Positions 10,707 through 20,551 of a stretch of DNA of 64,000 bases are shown in pieces (within the stretch, counting starts at the first letter, position 1; every line of letters starts with the position of its first letter). The translations under genes and the position numbers were made by a program. Source of the stretch: Tubulanus polymorphus (lineage: Eukaryota; Nemertea; Palaeonemertea; Tubulaniformes; Tubulanidae); NCBI RefSeq assembly GCF_964204645.1, contig NC_134028.1, positions 12,935,001 through 12,999,000 on the forward strand, given 5' to 3'. The notes under the pieces are model-generated. The model had not been told where the DNA came from and searched no databases. It saw only the letters and a program-made list of their open reading frames with translations.

Positions 10707-13439
10707 TTATACAGTTTGGGGATTCAATAATCTTAAATAACAGTTATAGCAGTTAATATTATTGCAAACAGTTAGGTTACTATGAGTGGAGATGAGATAG
10801 GTTTTTAACATACATTTAACGGATGATTTACTTAGAAGGTCGATAACGTTACTAATTGGTAATGTTCTCCATATATTAGCAAGATATTCTTTCGGTGATT
10901 TTGTTTCTTTAAAATGTGGGTTTGTAAGTGAAGAATAGTTGTGGTCGAGGTGAATGCTTTTAATGATTAGATAATTTTTTGAGAGAAGATCTGCAGTAAA
11001 AAAGTTTTTGAAGTATTTTGGAGGGTTGTTTTTGAGTGTGTCATAGATGAAAAGAGTGGCTTTAAGTGTGTAGAGATCATTTATTTTGAGAAGATTAAGT
11101 TGTTTGAAGAGTGGTTCAGAGTGGGCAGAAAAGTTAGACTTAGTAATAATTCGAGTTATTTGTTTTTGAAGTAAAAGACATTTTTGCGTGTGTGGTGAGT
11201 GACCCCATGATAATATACCATAGTTTAAGTGAGGAAGGACAAGTGCATTATAGATGAGGATGAGGTGATTTTGATCTAGAATTTGACTGCATTTATAGAT
11301 GATACCCAGGCCTTGTGAAATTCGTTTGTGAACTTTTTCTGTGTGGGGTTTCCAGTTAAGGTTTTCTTGTGAAATAATGCCTAGAAAATTAATGTGATCT
11401 ACTCTACTTATCTCTTTACCTTTAATAAACAGTTTTAGGGGATTTCTCAATGCATTACTAATGAAAGGCTTACGTTGACTAGAGTGGAATAGGATAAATT
11501 TGGTTTTTTCCATGTTGAGAGATAGTATATTAGCAAGTAACCAATCGTGAAGAGAGTCTAAATCCTTATTAACTTTTGTTAGAAGAGAATTTATGTCCCT
11601 GTCATACGCCAACCCTGTAGTGTCGTCCGCGAAAAGAACTAAGTCTAAGTTAGGTGTTGAAATGTACAAGTCATTGATATAGACAAGGAATAATAATGGC
11701 CCGAGGATAGAACCTTGAGGTACTCCACAAGAAATCTCAAGAACAGATGATTTAACAGATTGAAAAGAAACATATTGGTGTCTGTTTGATAAAAAGGAGG
11801 ACAACCAATTAAGAGCAGTTCCTCGTATACCGTAGTGCTGAAGCTTATGAATAAGAATATCATGGTTGAGCGTGTCAAAAGCTTTAGAAAGATCATGAAA
11901 GATTCCAATTGACCAGTATTTGTTGTTGATAGCTGTGGATATACGCTCAGTTAATTCCATAATCGCATGTTCAGTTGAGTGGCCCTTTCGGAAACCATAT
12001 TGAGATGAGGAAAGCTTGTTGTCTAAGTAGCTAATTAATCTATTATGCATGAGCTTTTCATAAAACTTTGACAGAGAGTTTAATAAAGATATTGGTCTAT
12101 AGTTTTCTAAGCTCGATTTATCCCCTGTTTTGTGAAGTGGAATTATTTTTGATATTTTGAGAGAGTTAGGAAATATACCTAATTTAAATGATTGGTTTAT
12201 AAGATTAGTTAGCGGGGAAGAAATTAGTTAGATAATTTGTTGTAGCAGAAATGTGGATAGCGAGTCATCGCCGTAACTGTGTTTCGATTTAAGACTGTTT
12301 ACCGTGCGAATAACTTCCAATTCTGTGACTGGCGTGAGAAAAAAATTAGTATTGTACCTAGGTGTACGATTTAGATAGTCAATGTATGACTGCGTTGGAG
12401 TAGGTAATTTTCTGGCAAGATTTGGCCCTATGTTGTTGTACTGTTTGTTGAATGAGTTAGCGATTAAATGAGGGTCCGAGGTTTCTTCATTGTTAATGTT
12501 GAAGGTGTGGATAATGTCAGACTTATTGTTAGTTTTACCGATGATAGTTTTGAGAATGTTCCAGGTTTTTTTAACATTCCCATTGGAAAGAGATAGTGCT
12601 TTTTGAAAGTGAAGTTTCTTCGAAAGTTTAATTATCTCATTAAGTTTGTTGCGATATTTTTTAAAGAGAAAGAGTTCGACTTGATTGGCAATTTCATTTT
12701 TTAGGGAGAGTAGATGTTTATATTTCTTATCACGATTATGCGTAGATTGTATGATACCCCTGGTTATCCACGGTTTTTTTGCCATTCTAAATTCTAAATG
12801 GAATTTCTTTTTGGTGGATGATGCATTGGAAATTTGACGGCAAATTTCTGAGGAGAAATTGTCGAAGTTAGTGTTTACTGTTAGAGATTCATCGAAGGAG
12901 GTAAGGATATCGGAGTCTAAAATGTTGTCGTGAATCTTTTTGATGGCAGATTTATCTAAGAAGTTGTTGGAAAAAGAGAATTAACTGTTTGGTGCTTCTG
13001 TTATAGTCGTATTGCAGGTGAAAGTAAGAAAATGGTCGGAAAGCGGAGACGTGACTATACCAGAAGAGTATTTGTGTGAGCGGTTTGTGAAGATGTTGTC
13101 TATTAATGTAGCGCTTTTGTGTGTAACTCTCGTTGGAAGAGTGATAAGGGGTTTGAAAGAATTCCAACCATCAATTCAAAGAATCGGGAACTATAGTTTT
13201 CATCGTTACACCTAAGAAGATCTATATTGAAGTCACCGCAGATAACTATTTCCTGATTTTTGTTTTTTAATTTTGCGAGAGTTTGTTTAAATTTAGTAAT
13301 GAAGTCGGATATGTTGCTATTCGGGGGTCTATACACTGAGCCAATGATCTTATAATCTTTTCTAAATGTACTTCTCCAAACTTTCACAAATTTCCACTGG
13401 AAGATATCATCCTTGCAAGACGTTAAATCATTCATTATA
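10707..13439 (-). pseudogene. LINE ORF2: endonuclease C-terminal part, linker and reverse transcriptase
   Basis: Read from 13439 downward. The endonuclease part has G-S-V-Y-R-P-P-N-S and I-C-G-D-F-N-I-D, typical of AP-endonuclease-like LINE nucleases. A frame change follows near 13155. The linker block at 12228-12785 is open. A stop at about 12230 separates it from the reverse transcriptase (10707-12050 and upstream), with F-H-D-L-S-K-A-F-D, G-V-P-Q-G-S-I-L-G-P and the F-A-D-D catalytic motif. The catalytic half is long and open, so the copy is fairly young, but several disruptions make it inactive. It would nick the target and copy its own RNA. Confidence 0.85.
13434..13439. repeat. 6-bp target-site duplication, left (ATTATA)
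   Basis: ATTATA directly before the first base of Polinton C; the identical hexamer follows the last base at 30749-30754. Six-base duplications are diagnostic of Polinton integration. Confidence 0.95.
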
Positions 13440-13877
13440 AGTAATAGGGATAATGGGCTTTCAGGCCAAAGGTCGAACGGTCGAGCTCGTAAAAAATGAA
13501 AAACATAAAAATAATAACAATTTCTACTTGAATTACTCGCGAAACTCATAAAAATGAAAAATAAATTCTCACACGCTCGAATTTATTTTTCATTTTCATG
13601 AGTTTCACTCCTAATTCAAGTAGAAATTGTTATTATTTTTATGTTTTTCATTTTTACTCACCCGCCCGTTCAACCTTTAGCTTGAAAGCCCATTATCCCT
13701 ATTACTCTTAAAATATTCATATATATATGAATAACATTTAAATCATTGAACTTCTAAAATCAATTTTAATAAAAAATATAGTATTAAAATGGAAGCAAAT
13801 AAATACTACTGCCCAACATGTAATATCGATATAGATAAGTCTCAAAAAGCAAGACATAATAAAACTAAAACACATTT
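13440..13877. repeat. Left terminal inverted repeat of Polinton C
   Basis: Matches the inverse of 30309-30748. The first 267 bp (13440-13706) form a palindrome with arms AGTAATAGGGATAATGGGC / GCCCATTATCCCTATTACT. The remainder holds an early-type promoter motif and the first 26 codons of the polymerase gene, so that promoter is present at both ends of the element. Confidence 0.95.
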
Positions 13878-13964
13878 GTTTTTAGTCCAGTTGGTTAAAG
13901 CAAAAACATTTATCGAATTAAGGAACTCAACATATAGTGAAAAATACGTTGAATCGTTATAAAC
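13791..13964 (+). CDS. 57-aa fused zinc-finger micro-ORF (copy C)
   Basis: Begins at the duplicated polymerase ATG within the left terminal repeat and is preceded by TCAATTTTAATAAAAAATAT. It follows the polymerase reading frame for 26 codons, then runs in frame into sequence homologous to the HNH C-terminus and stops at 13962-13964. Copy A keeps the same open frame (421-594). Contains C8, C11 and H23 of the first polymerase finger but not the complete finger. Expression is inferred only from the upstream motif. Confidence 0.5.
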
Positions 13965-14330
13965 GCCTGATAATACTCAGCTATATAGTTGGTTGTATTA
14001 GCTCTAGTAAACATATGTTACCAGCTTATATTTCAATTGTAAAGAGTTAATTAATTTCATTGATCTAAATGCTTTTATTATTGATTTTTTTTCAACTTCA
14101 ACGCGTTGTGTATACGGCGAACGTTAGCGAATCACAAATCTCATAATTTACAAGTCTCAACGTGTTGTGTATTATACATCATACGGTGGATGTTAGCGAA
14201 TCACAAATCTCATAATTTACAAGTCTCAACGCGCTTTTTAGATGTTTCTGGACAACTAAGCTCTAACCAATCAAAAGTCTTATAATTCGCAAGTCTCAAC
14301 ACGCTTGTTCTAGATGTTTCTGGATATAGA

Positions 14331-14350
14331 ATAGTATAAATAGGCGCGCA
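14331..14350 (+). promoter_or_regulatory. TATA-like element
   Basis: AGTATAAATAGGCGCGCAC follows the direct repeats of the left arm. Good match to a TATA box with a GC-rich flank, but no ORF starts within 1 kb downstream, so its use is uncertain. Confidence 0.3.
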
Positions 14351-15039
14351 CATCAGACGCTTAACATAGCTATAGAATAAATCTATAAATTCACAGCTGT
14401 TACAGCTGCCGAGATATTATGAATCATAATCAGAAACGTGTAGAATATTCTAGAAAGGCGCGCCGGAACTAGATGACGTGGTATAATCAACGATCTAGAA
14501 ATCACCCCGGAAATGGATATACGCTGTAATATTGTGCTCGGGATATTCTATCTTTCGAAACGAAATAAGGAGTTTATAGTTTACAATTATAAATCTAAAT
14601 GTAAGTACTGTTTGTTGTAGTTATTAAGGCTATTAAATATGAAACCTTTAGATATATTTAAGCGTATTTAGTATATCTTTTAGATAGCTAGAGTTACCGC
14701 TAATATCTTTTAGATTAATAAAACGTCATACACATCAAGAAGCGATAGAGAAACTCAAGATACTCTTTCTGACTGAGGAATCAACAGCAATGGATATCAA
14801 ACCAATAGAATCACCAAAAGAAGAAACTATATAAGAATTTCAAAAACATTGAGACTCCAATGATTAAGTTTAACATTTGTTAATGTAGTTAAATATTTAC
14901 CAGCAATTGAAAAAATGTTTGTAATTATAAATTGTATTTATAGAAATCAAATGATGTATTAGAAGAAATGACTGAACAACTTGTATAATGTATTGTGTAA
15001 ATCTGATTTGTGAATTTTTATGTTCAGTCGTTTCTATTA

Positions 15040-15600
15040 TGTTTAACACATACGCATTAAGCAAAACCGGCCATAAATGGCCGCATGTAACACATGTAAC
15101 GCATGTGACGCAGACATGAATGCGTTTGAATTTTCTATGTTCAGTTGTTTCTATTTTACAGAATTTATAGAATGAATATATAATTATGATTAACACATAT
15201 ACATTAAGCAAAACCGGCCACAAATGGCCGCATGTGACACATGTAACGCATGCAACGCATATGTTGTTTCTATTTTACAGAATTTATAGAATGAATATAT
15301 AATTATGATTAACACATGTGCATTAAGCAAAACCGGCCATAAATGGCCGCATGTGATACATGTAACACATGTGTTGTTTCTATTTTATAGAATTTATAGA
15401 ATGAATATATAATTATGATTAGCGCATGCGCATTAAGCAAAAACGCTCCAATAAGAGCGGTTTTGCCTAATGCGAACACGTTTTGATATTTCATGTCGGT
15501 CGTTTCTATTTTACAGAATTTATTGAATGAATATATAATTATGTTTAACGCATGCGCATTAAGCAAAACCGGCCATAAATGGCCGGCCGCTTGTATGATT
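15040..15600. repeat. Five-unit tandem array with internal palindromes
   Basis: Units of about 110-150 bp begin near 15040, 15189, 15308, 15419 and 15541. Each holds TTAACACATRYGCATTAAGC, then in four units CCGGCCATAAATGGCCG (palindrome). The fourth unit has a different hairpin, AAAACGCTCC...GAGCGGTTTT. Units end with TTTCTATTTTACAGAATTTA and GAATGAATATATAATTATG. CATG/ACATGT steps are frequent. Confidence 0.8.
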
Positions 15601-15702
15601 TTGATATCAAGGAATCGAAATGATTTATCAACTACGGCGGCGAGGAATGAAAAAGAACAAGGAATGGAAAAGAGCAGCACATAGATTTCAAACAAAAATA
15701 AA

Positions 15703-15732
15703 TACAATTTTAGTAAAAAATATGTAATATAA
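15703..15732 (+). promoter_or_regulatory. Early-type upstream motif of HNH gene (copy C)
   Basis: CAATTTTAGTAAAAAATATGTAATATAA ends at the ATG. Same class as the motif before polymerase B. Confidence 0.45.
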
Positions 15733-16407
15733 ATGGAACCAGAACAACCACAAACTATCAATATTACAAATAACACTGGTGTTATAAACATATATTACAA
15801 GAAATGTTCTAAATGTGAATTAGATAAATCATTAACAGAATTTAGTAAGCGTAAGATTAGCAAAGATGGTTTTCAATATTGTTGTAAAACTTGTACTAAA
15901 CTATACACCAAACAATATCGAGAAGATAATATAAAACATTATAATTATTATATGACAAAATATATGAGAGAAAGATATCAAACAGATCTTAATTTTAGAT
16001 TGAAACAATGCTTAAGGTCTAGATTAACACAATTATTCAACAAAGAAACGCATTCAGAAACACTATCTAATTTATTGGGTTGTTCAGATGAATTTCTCAA
16101 ATCATGGATTATATTTCAATTCGATGATAAAATGAATATAGATAATTATGGGGATTATTACCACATTGATCACGTGTTACCAATATCTAAATTTAACATG
16201 AATGATGAATACAATAAAAAACTTATTTGGGGTTGGAAAAATTTAAGACCTTTAGAAAAGAAAGAAAATCAAACCAAATCTAATAAACTAGATTTACAAT
16301 TATATTTGGAACAGTTGAATAAAGCAAGGAAATTTATTGATTGGTGGAATAGTAACCCACAGAATGAACAATATGTTGAGGAATTTGATATCAAGGATCC
16401 GAAATGA
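15733..16407 (+). CDS. HNH endonuclease-like protein (copy C)
   Basis: 224 aa, intact. Cysteine pairs C-x2-C near residues 24-27 and C-C-x2-C near 50-54 suggest a zinc ribbon. The C-terminal half carries the HNH core: Y-H-I-D-H-V-L-P near 145-152, W-K-N-L-R-P-L near 173-179, then N-x-x-K-S-N-K-L-D. First gene after the left terminal region and first of the rightward block. HNH genes are not part of the usual Polinton core set, so this is an accessory gene of this family, present in copies B, C and D. It may act as a homing-type or replication-associated nuclease; substrate and partners are unknown. Confidence 0.75.
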   Translation: MEPEQPQTINITNNTGVINIYYKKCSKCELDKSLTEFSKRKISKDGFQYCCKTCTKLYTKQYREDNIKHYNYYMTKYMRERYQTDLNFRLKQCLRSRLTQLFNKETHSETLSNLLGCSDEFLKSWIIFQFDDKMNIDNYGDYYHIDHVLPISKFNMNDEYNKKLIWGWKNLRPLEKKENQTKSNKLDLQLYLEQLNKARKFIDWWNSNPQNEQYVEEFDIKDPK

Positions 16408-16709
16408 CTTATCTGGACAGTTATAGTTACTGCTCCTAATAGATAGACAATAGTAGTGAGATATCAAATAGAATTCAAATAAAATATATTAAAAAAACAA
16501 TAACTTCAACTGCTAGTGAATTCTGTTATATTTTTAATATTTTCTTTTCAAAAAGAGAATACTTTATATTTTGAATAGATTCAAATAGAAATTCTTTAAA
16601 TTCAAATAGCTAGTATCAGTAGTCAATACTAGAATTCTTTAACTTTAACTATCTAGTATCATTTGAAGAATACTTATAATATTTTTTTTGCTTTTTTTCT
16701 CTAATATAA
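16408..16709. other. AT-rich leader between HNH gene and next ORF
   Basis: No gene. Conserved with copies B (5035-5347) and D (59380-59617): CTGCTCCTAATAGATAGACA, repeats of TTCAAATAG/CTAGTATCA, and before the ATG an ACTTATAATATTTTTT...TCTCTAATATAAATG block that may be a third promoter type. Confidence 0.55.
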
Positions 16710-17312
16710 ATGTCAAAGAAATCTAATAAGAATAGTATTGATATTGAAAAAACATTAGATGATTTGGGTATAAGTGATAATAAAGATACAGTTGCAACTA
16801 ATTGTGCTCAAGTTAATAACAATATAGATTATGAATACTATTTATATTGTAAGCATCATCTTGAATTATTAATTGCTGGCGGGAAATCTAAGGACTTCTT
16901 AGGAAAAATAATAACTTTTCAAGAACTAGACTCTATGAAACCCGATAAAGTAATAAAATATTTTAAGATTTATGGAGAGTCAAGATTAGCTAGAATAAAC
17001 GACTCTATAAGTGATGGTATTGTCAAATGTTATTCTAAGTTATGTAACCAGTTAATACCAATTGATGATGAAAATAAATTATATAATGATTTGAAAAATG
17101 ATTATTTAGTTATGACTGAATTACAAAAATGGGTTGGATACGCTTCATTTCAATTAGGATCGGTTATGACATTGATTTCTACTGGAGTTATAACATTTTC
17201 GAACATCAAACCTATGGAATATAAATCAGGTAAGAACGAAACAGATGTACTACAACAAAACATCGAAACAGAAAATGAATCAGAACAAAAATTAACTAAA
17301 ATAAATGAGTGA
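16710..17312 (+). CDS. Conserved Polinton protein, putative membrane-associated
   Basis: 200 aa. Not recognised as a known domain. Charged, asparagine-rich N-terminus; a conserved central block (LLIAGGKSKDF, KVIKYFKIY, ARINDSISDGIVKCYSKL); then a hydrophobic segment of about 20 residues near 141-160; then a polar acidic tail. The stop overlaps the next start by 8 bases (17305-17312), suggesting co-expression. Homologs at 5348 and 59618 keep the central block best. Its place directly before the integrase/ATPase cassette could mean a role in integration or virion entry, but nothing in the sequence shows this. Confidence 0.75.
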   Translation: MSKKSNKNSIDIEKTLDDLGISDNKDTVATNCAQVNNNIDYEYYLYCKHHLELLIAGGKSKDFLGKIITFQELDSMKPDKVIKYFKIYGESRLARINDSISDGIVKCYSKLCNQLIPIDDENKLYNDLKNDYLVMTELQKWVGYASFQLGSVMTLISTGVITFSNIKPMEYKSGKNETDVLQQNIETENESEQKLTKINE

Positions 17313-17688
17313 TGGAGTTAAGAAAAAAGCTAGATCCGAGAAACAAATTAAATGGGCAAGAGAATTAGGTAAAAGATCATCAGAATTAAAAAAAGCTAAG
17401 AAAAAGAAATTAACTGATATAAATGAATCACAGAAATTATCTGATGATGCCGTACGGCACCCACACGGTGGTATTGATTCAAATAATAATCCATCTAATT
17501 CTTCTAATAGTGGAAGAAATAATTACTTATATATTACAATTGGGTTAATCACAATTATTATATTATCCGGTGTAATATATAAATCAAAATTCAAATCCGA
17601 TGATAAAGATGATTCTAATGATAATAAACCCATCATACCAGAAAATAAATCAAATGAAAATAAATCTAAAATATTATTAATGGATTAA
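17305..17688 (+). CDS. Small basic single-pass membrane protein
   Basis: 127 aa. Lysine-rich N-terminal third (K-K-K-A-R-S-E-K... to K-K-A-K-K-K-K-L), Ser/Asn linker, one clear transmembrane helix (YITIGLITIIILSGVIY, near residues 77-93), then a polar tail with DD and KSNENKSK ending in LLMD. Overlaps the previous gene by 8 bases and ends 3 bases before the integrase ATG. The basic arm could bind DNA or phospholipid. No family recognised; homologous remnants in B and D show it is a constant member of the block. Confidence 0.75.
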   Translation: MSDGVKKKARSEKQIKWARELGKRSSELKKAKKKKLTDINESQKLSDDAVRHPHGGIDSNNNPSNSSNSGRNNYLYITIGLITIIILSGVIYKSKFKSDDKDDSNDNKPIIPENKSNENKSKILLMD

Positions 17689-17691
17689 AAT

Positions 17692-18780
17692 ATGATGAAA
17701 AAAGAACAATATTTAAGAGAGTTATATTATAACCCAGAAAGTGAAGTATCATATTCAAGTGTTTCGGAATTATGGGATAAAATTAAATCTGATAAAGAAA
17801 AAATAAAATATAGTGAATTAAAATCATGGTTACAAAATCAACCCACATATCAAATTCATAAAAAGATGGATAAAAAATATTTAACAAGAAAAGTTATGGT
17901 TTCATATATCGATCAACAATGGCAAGCAGATTTAATTGACATGAAAAACTTAGAAGAATATAACAAAGGATATTTCTGGATATTAAATGTTATAGACATA
18001 TTCAGTAGATACGCATGGAGTATCCCGATTAAAAATAAAACTGGTATAGAAGTTACAAATGCTTTTAAATCTATATTTAAAGAAGCTATTCCAGATAAAA
18101 TACAATTTGATGAAGGTAAGGAATTTTATAACAAACATTTTAAAAAACTATTAACTGATAACGATGTAGAATATTTTTCAACACATTCAGATAAAAAAGC
18201 ATCTGTTATAGAAAGATTTAATAAAACATTGAAAACTAGAATGTGGAAATATTTTACTGCTAATGAAACATATAAATATATCGATGTGTTAGATGATTTA
18301 GTTAAAGGTTATAATAATTCTAAACATAGTTCTATAAATATGAAACCTATACAAGCTAGAAAAGAAGAAAATTCAGAAATAGTTTGGAATAATTTATATG
18401 GAGCATTTGTTACACATGATTTTGGAGAACCTAAATTTAAAATAGGACAACATGTTAGAATTTCTAAATATCGAAAAACATTTTATAAAGGTTATACCCC
18501 AAATTTTACAGAAGAAATATTTAAAATTAAAAAGATAATATTAACTAAACCATTTGTTTATAAATTGTTTGATTTAAAAGCTGAAGAAATATTAGGTTAT
18601 TTTTATGAACAAGAATTATCATTAGTACCAAATCCAGATGAAATAGAATACAAAATAGAAAAAGTATTGAAAACAAAAACTCTTAAAGGAAAAAAGTATT
18701 CTTTGGTGAAATATAAAGGATATGATGATAAATTTAATGAATGGATTTTATCTAGTAAAATTAAAAGAATAAATGAATAA
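17692..18780 (+). CDS. INT: Polinton integrase (rve superfamily with chromodomain)
   Basis: 362 aa, intact. Catalytic core of the retroviral integrase type: D80 in QQWQADLIDM, D140 in QFDEGKEF and E174 in VIERFNKT, a D-x59-D-x33-E spacing. An N-terminal helical region precedes it. The C-terminus (about 318-358) is a chromodomain with Y-K-I-E-K-V-L, YSLVKYKGYDD and N-E-W. The enzyme would process the terminal repeats and join the element to a staggered 6-bp target, matching the ATTATA duplications. Two possible starts three bases apart (17692, 17695). Overlaps the ATPase start by 8 bases. Copies B and D are disrupted. Confidence 0.95.
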   Translation: MMKKEQYLRELYYNPESEVSYSSVSELWDKIKSDKEKIKYSELKSWLQNQPTYQIHKKMDKKYLTRKVMVSYIDQQWQADLIDMKNLEEYNKGYFWILNVIDIFSRYAWSIPIKNKTGIEVTNAFKSIFKEAIPDKIQFDEGKEFYNKHFKKLLTDNDVEYFSTHSDKKASVIERFNKTLKTRMWKYFTANETYKYIDVLDDLVKGYNNSKHSSINMKPIQARKEENSEIVWNNLYGAFVTHDFGEPKFKIGQHVRISKYRKTFYKGYTPNFTEEIFKIKKIILTKPFVYKLFDLKAEEILGYFYEQELSLVPNPDEIEYKIEKVLKTKTLKGKKYSLVKYKGYDDKFNEWILSSKIKRINE

Positions 18781-19369
18781 AGATCTATTTATATTTGAAC
18801 CACATAATATGTTAGTTACTGGAGTTACAAATTGTGGTAAAACACACTTCATATTATATTTATTAGAAACTATTTATAAAAATCATTTCGATAATATAAT
18901 ATTATTCTGCCCAACTTATGAAATGAATGAAACGTATAATAGAGATATAGTTTTTAAAGATAAAAAGTTTATTATATTAAATTCTAAAACAGTAAAAGAT
19001 AATTTAGATAATTGTATAAAAATTGCATTAGATATTTATAAAGGATCTAATACATTATTTATTATCGATGATTGCGCAAATTTACATGATTCTAAAATTA
19101 GAGAAAGCGAGTTATGTTATTTAGCTTTCTCTGGTAGACATTTTGGGATAACAACATGGGTTTTAAATCAGAAATATAATTCAATTGTGAAAGATTTTAG
19201 AGAGAATATAAGATTTCTAGTTTTATTCTACAACAAAGATAGAAAATCTATGCAACAATCATTGGAAGAAAATCAAATTATACCTACTGAATTACATGAT
19301 GAATATATGAATAAATTAAAAAATAATAAAGGTTCAAAATTATTACTGAGATTACAATTTTTTTTATGA
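18773..19369 (+). CDS. A32/FtsK-type genome-packaging ATPase, C-terminus frameshifted
   Basis: 198 aa. Walker A G-V-T-N-C-G-K-T at 17-24, Walker B L-F-I-I-D-D at 95-100, then a sensor-like region (GRHFGITTWVLNQ). This is the short ATPase typical of Polintons and related double jelly-roll viruses, which drives genome translocation into the capsid. The frame ends early: a run of eight T near 19359-19366 has one base more than the corresponding stretch in copies B and D, replacing the final conserved residues. Only about 10 residues are lost, so function may survive, or the change may be a homopolymer sequencing error. Confidence 0.9.
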   Translation: MNKDLFIFEPHNMLVTGVTNCGKTHFILYLLETIYKNHFDNIILFCPTYEMNETYNRDIVFKDKKFIILNSKTVKDNLDNCIKIALDIYKGSNTLFIIDDCANLHDSKIRESELCYLAFSGRHFGITTWVLNQKYNSIVKDFRENIRFLVLFYNKDRKSMQQSLEENQIIPTELHDEYMNKLKNNKGSKLLLRLQFFL

Positions 19370-19562
19370 ATATAAATTTATAAAATAACTATTTGTATAC
19401 CTATGTATTAGATACCCTAATACCTGATACCCTTATACCTGATACCCTAATACCTGATACCCTAATACCTGATACCCTATTAGATACCTTAAATAATTTA
19501 AACCCCCTTTTTTATTTACTATTATTTTATACAATTTTCAACCTTTATTATTCGAGTTTTAG
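19370..19562. repeat. Convergent junction with GATACCCTAATACCT tandem repeat
   Basis: Between the 3' ends of the rightward and leftward gene blocks. Five to six tandem units of a 15-mer (GATACCCTAATACCT), about 19408-19490, are followed by a tail shared with copy B (CCCCCTTTTTTATTTACTATT, TTTTATACAATTTTCAACC, inverse sense). Likely acts as a bidirectional transcription end region; inferred from position only. Confidence 0.7.
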
Positions 19563-20519
19563 TTAATCAATTTCTGAATCACTTTCACTATAAGACGCTA
19601 ACAATTTATTTAAATGCTCTACCGAATCTTCTTCAACATCTTTATAATTTTTTTTCACCTTTTTCACCTTTTTCACCTTTTTTACCTTTTTCATATTTTT
19701 TACTAAATCATCAATAGTTGTTTTATTGTTAAGTTTATTGATCCAATCAAATTTATCATTATTTTCTACTTTAAGTTTTATAGAATCTTTATTATCAATA
19801 TGTTTAACTGTAACTATATCATCATGTGGGTGTATGACATCATTTTCATTATCATCTTTATTAGTGTTTGATCCTAATATTTCATTTACAGTGTTTGATC
19901 CTAATATTTCATTAGCATCGGTTAAATCTAATTCATCTTTATTAGGTGTTGCTAATAATAAATCTTCATATATTTTTTCACCATTTACTTTTTTATTTGA
20001 AACAAATTTTGTAACATATCTAAATGGGTGTTCTATAAATTCTCTTAAACCAACACGTTCTATAACATTAGTAATATGTGAATTTGTATTCATATGTTTA
20101 TTCCAATTTGATGGAGCGTTTGAAAATTCACCATTACAATAATCACAATAACTTCTATTTTCACTAACATTTAATATTATTGCATTATTATATGTAGAAG
20201 GTATTATATTATTTGATGTAGAGGGTACTACAGATGTAGAAGGTATTATGTTATTAGATGTAGAAGGTATTACATTATTAGATGTAGAAGGTATTACGTT
20301 ATTAGATGTAGAAGGTATTACATTATTATCAATTACATTACTTAAATTATCAACAACACCACTTTTATTATTATCGATTTCTATCAGTTTAGTTTTATAA
20401 TTTTTAAAAATAGGATCAAATATCAAAGCTATATTACAAGGTATTACATAATATAAACCATCATTATTTTCATGTGTATCGATGTATGGAATATGTTTAT
20501 ATACTTTACCTCCTTCCAT
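19563..20519 (-). CDS. C2H2-type zinc-finger protein with VIPSTS repeats
   Basis: 318 aa. Conserved N-terminus, then a run of about five to six N-N-V-I-P-S-T-S repeats (roughly residues 64-112). A single C2H2-like finger follows, with Y-C-D-Y-C...W-N-K-H-M-x4-H at about 124-145. The C-terminal half is charged and holds several V-K-K units in a row (encoded near 19644-19690) and an acidic serine-rich tail. Last gene of the leftward block, just downstream of the capsid gene; a broken homolog is in copy B, but copy D has an unrelated gene here. Function unknown; it could be a DNA-binding or tegument-like protein. Confidence 0.75.
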   Translation of the reverse strand: MEGGKVYKHIPYIDTHENNDGLYYVIPCNIALIFDPIFKNYKTKLIEIDNNKSGVVDNLSNVIDNNVIPSTSNNVIPSTSNNVIPSTSNNIIPSTSVVPSTSNNIIPSTYNNAIILNVSENRSYCDYCNGEFSNAPSNWNKHMNTNSHITNVIERVGLREFIEHPFRYVTKFVSNKKVNGEKIYEDLLLATPNKDELDLTDANEILGSNTVNEILGSNTNKDDNENDVIHPHDDIVTVKHIDNKDSIKLKVENNDKFDWINKLNNKTTIDDLVKNMKKVKKVKKVKKVKKNYKDVEEDSVEHLNKLLASYSESDSEID

Positions 20520-20543
20520 TTATTATATAAATTTTTATTAAAG
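20520..20543 (-). promoter_or_regulatory. Early-type upstream motif (zinc-finger gene)
   Basis: In the gene's sense: TTTAATAAAAATTTATATAATAA followed by ATG. Almost identical to the motif before the 113-aa gene at 27522. Confidence 0.5.
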
Positions 20544-20551
20544 TTAAAATT

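Larger units (their letters stand above)
10478..13439 (-). mobile_element. CR1/L2-like LINE, 3' part
   Basis: The 3' two-thirds of a non-LTR retrotransposon on the minus strand: the end of the endonuclease, the linker and the reverse transcriptase. It ends in a short tandem tail of ATTGA units (10478-10503), typical of CR1/L2-type LINEs that lack poly(A). The 5' part is at 30749-32660, separated by the Polinton insertion. Confidence 0.85.
13965..15690. other. Non-coding left-arm region of Polinton C
   Basis: No real gene. Holds three direct repeats (about 14100-14340) containing AATCACAAATCTCATAATTTACAAGTCTCAACG-type units, written here only by their start AATCACAAATCTCATAATT. These are followed by a TATA-like TATAAATAGGCGCGC, then AGGCGCGCCGGAACTAGATGACGTGG, and a palindromic tandem array at 15040-15600. 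Copy A carries a shorter version. Could be an origin or enhancer region; unproven. Confidence 0.6.

Noticed and set aside
13103-13549. 148-aa minus frame including palindrome sequence
   Set aside because: Chimera of the Polinton end and LINE endonuclease; only the part below 13440 is LINE coding.
15040-15600. CRISPR-like array
   Set aside because: Units are long, imperfect and without unique spacers; the sequence is eukaryotic transposon DNA.
19340-19375. Programmed frameshift at T-TTT-TTA near the ATPase end
   Set aside because: The heptamer is in phase, but a -1 shift does not lead into the conserved C-terminus; a +1 change (one extra T) does.
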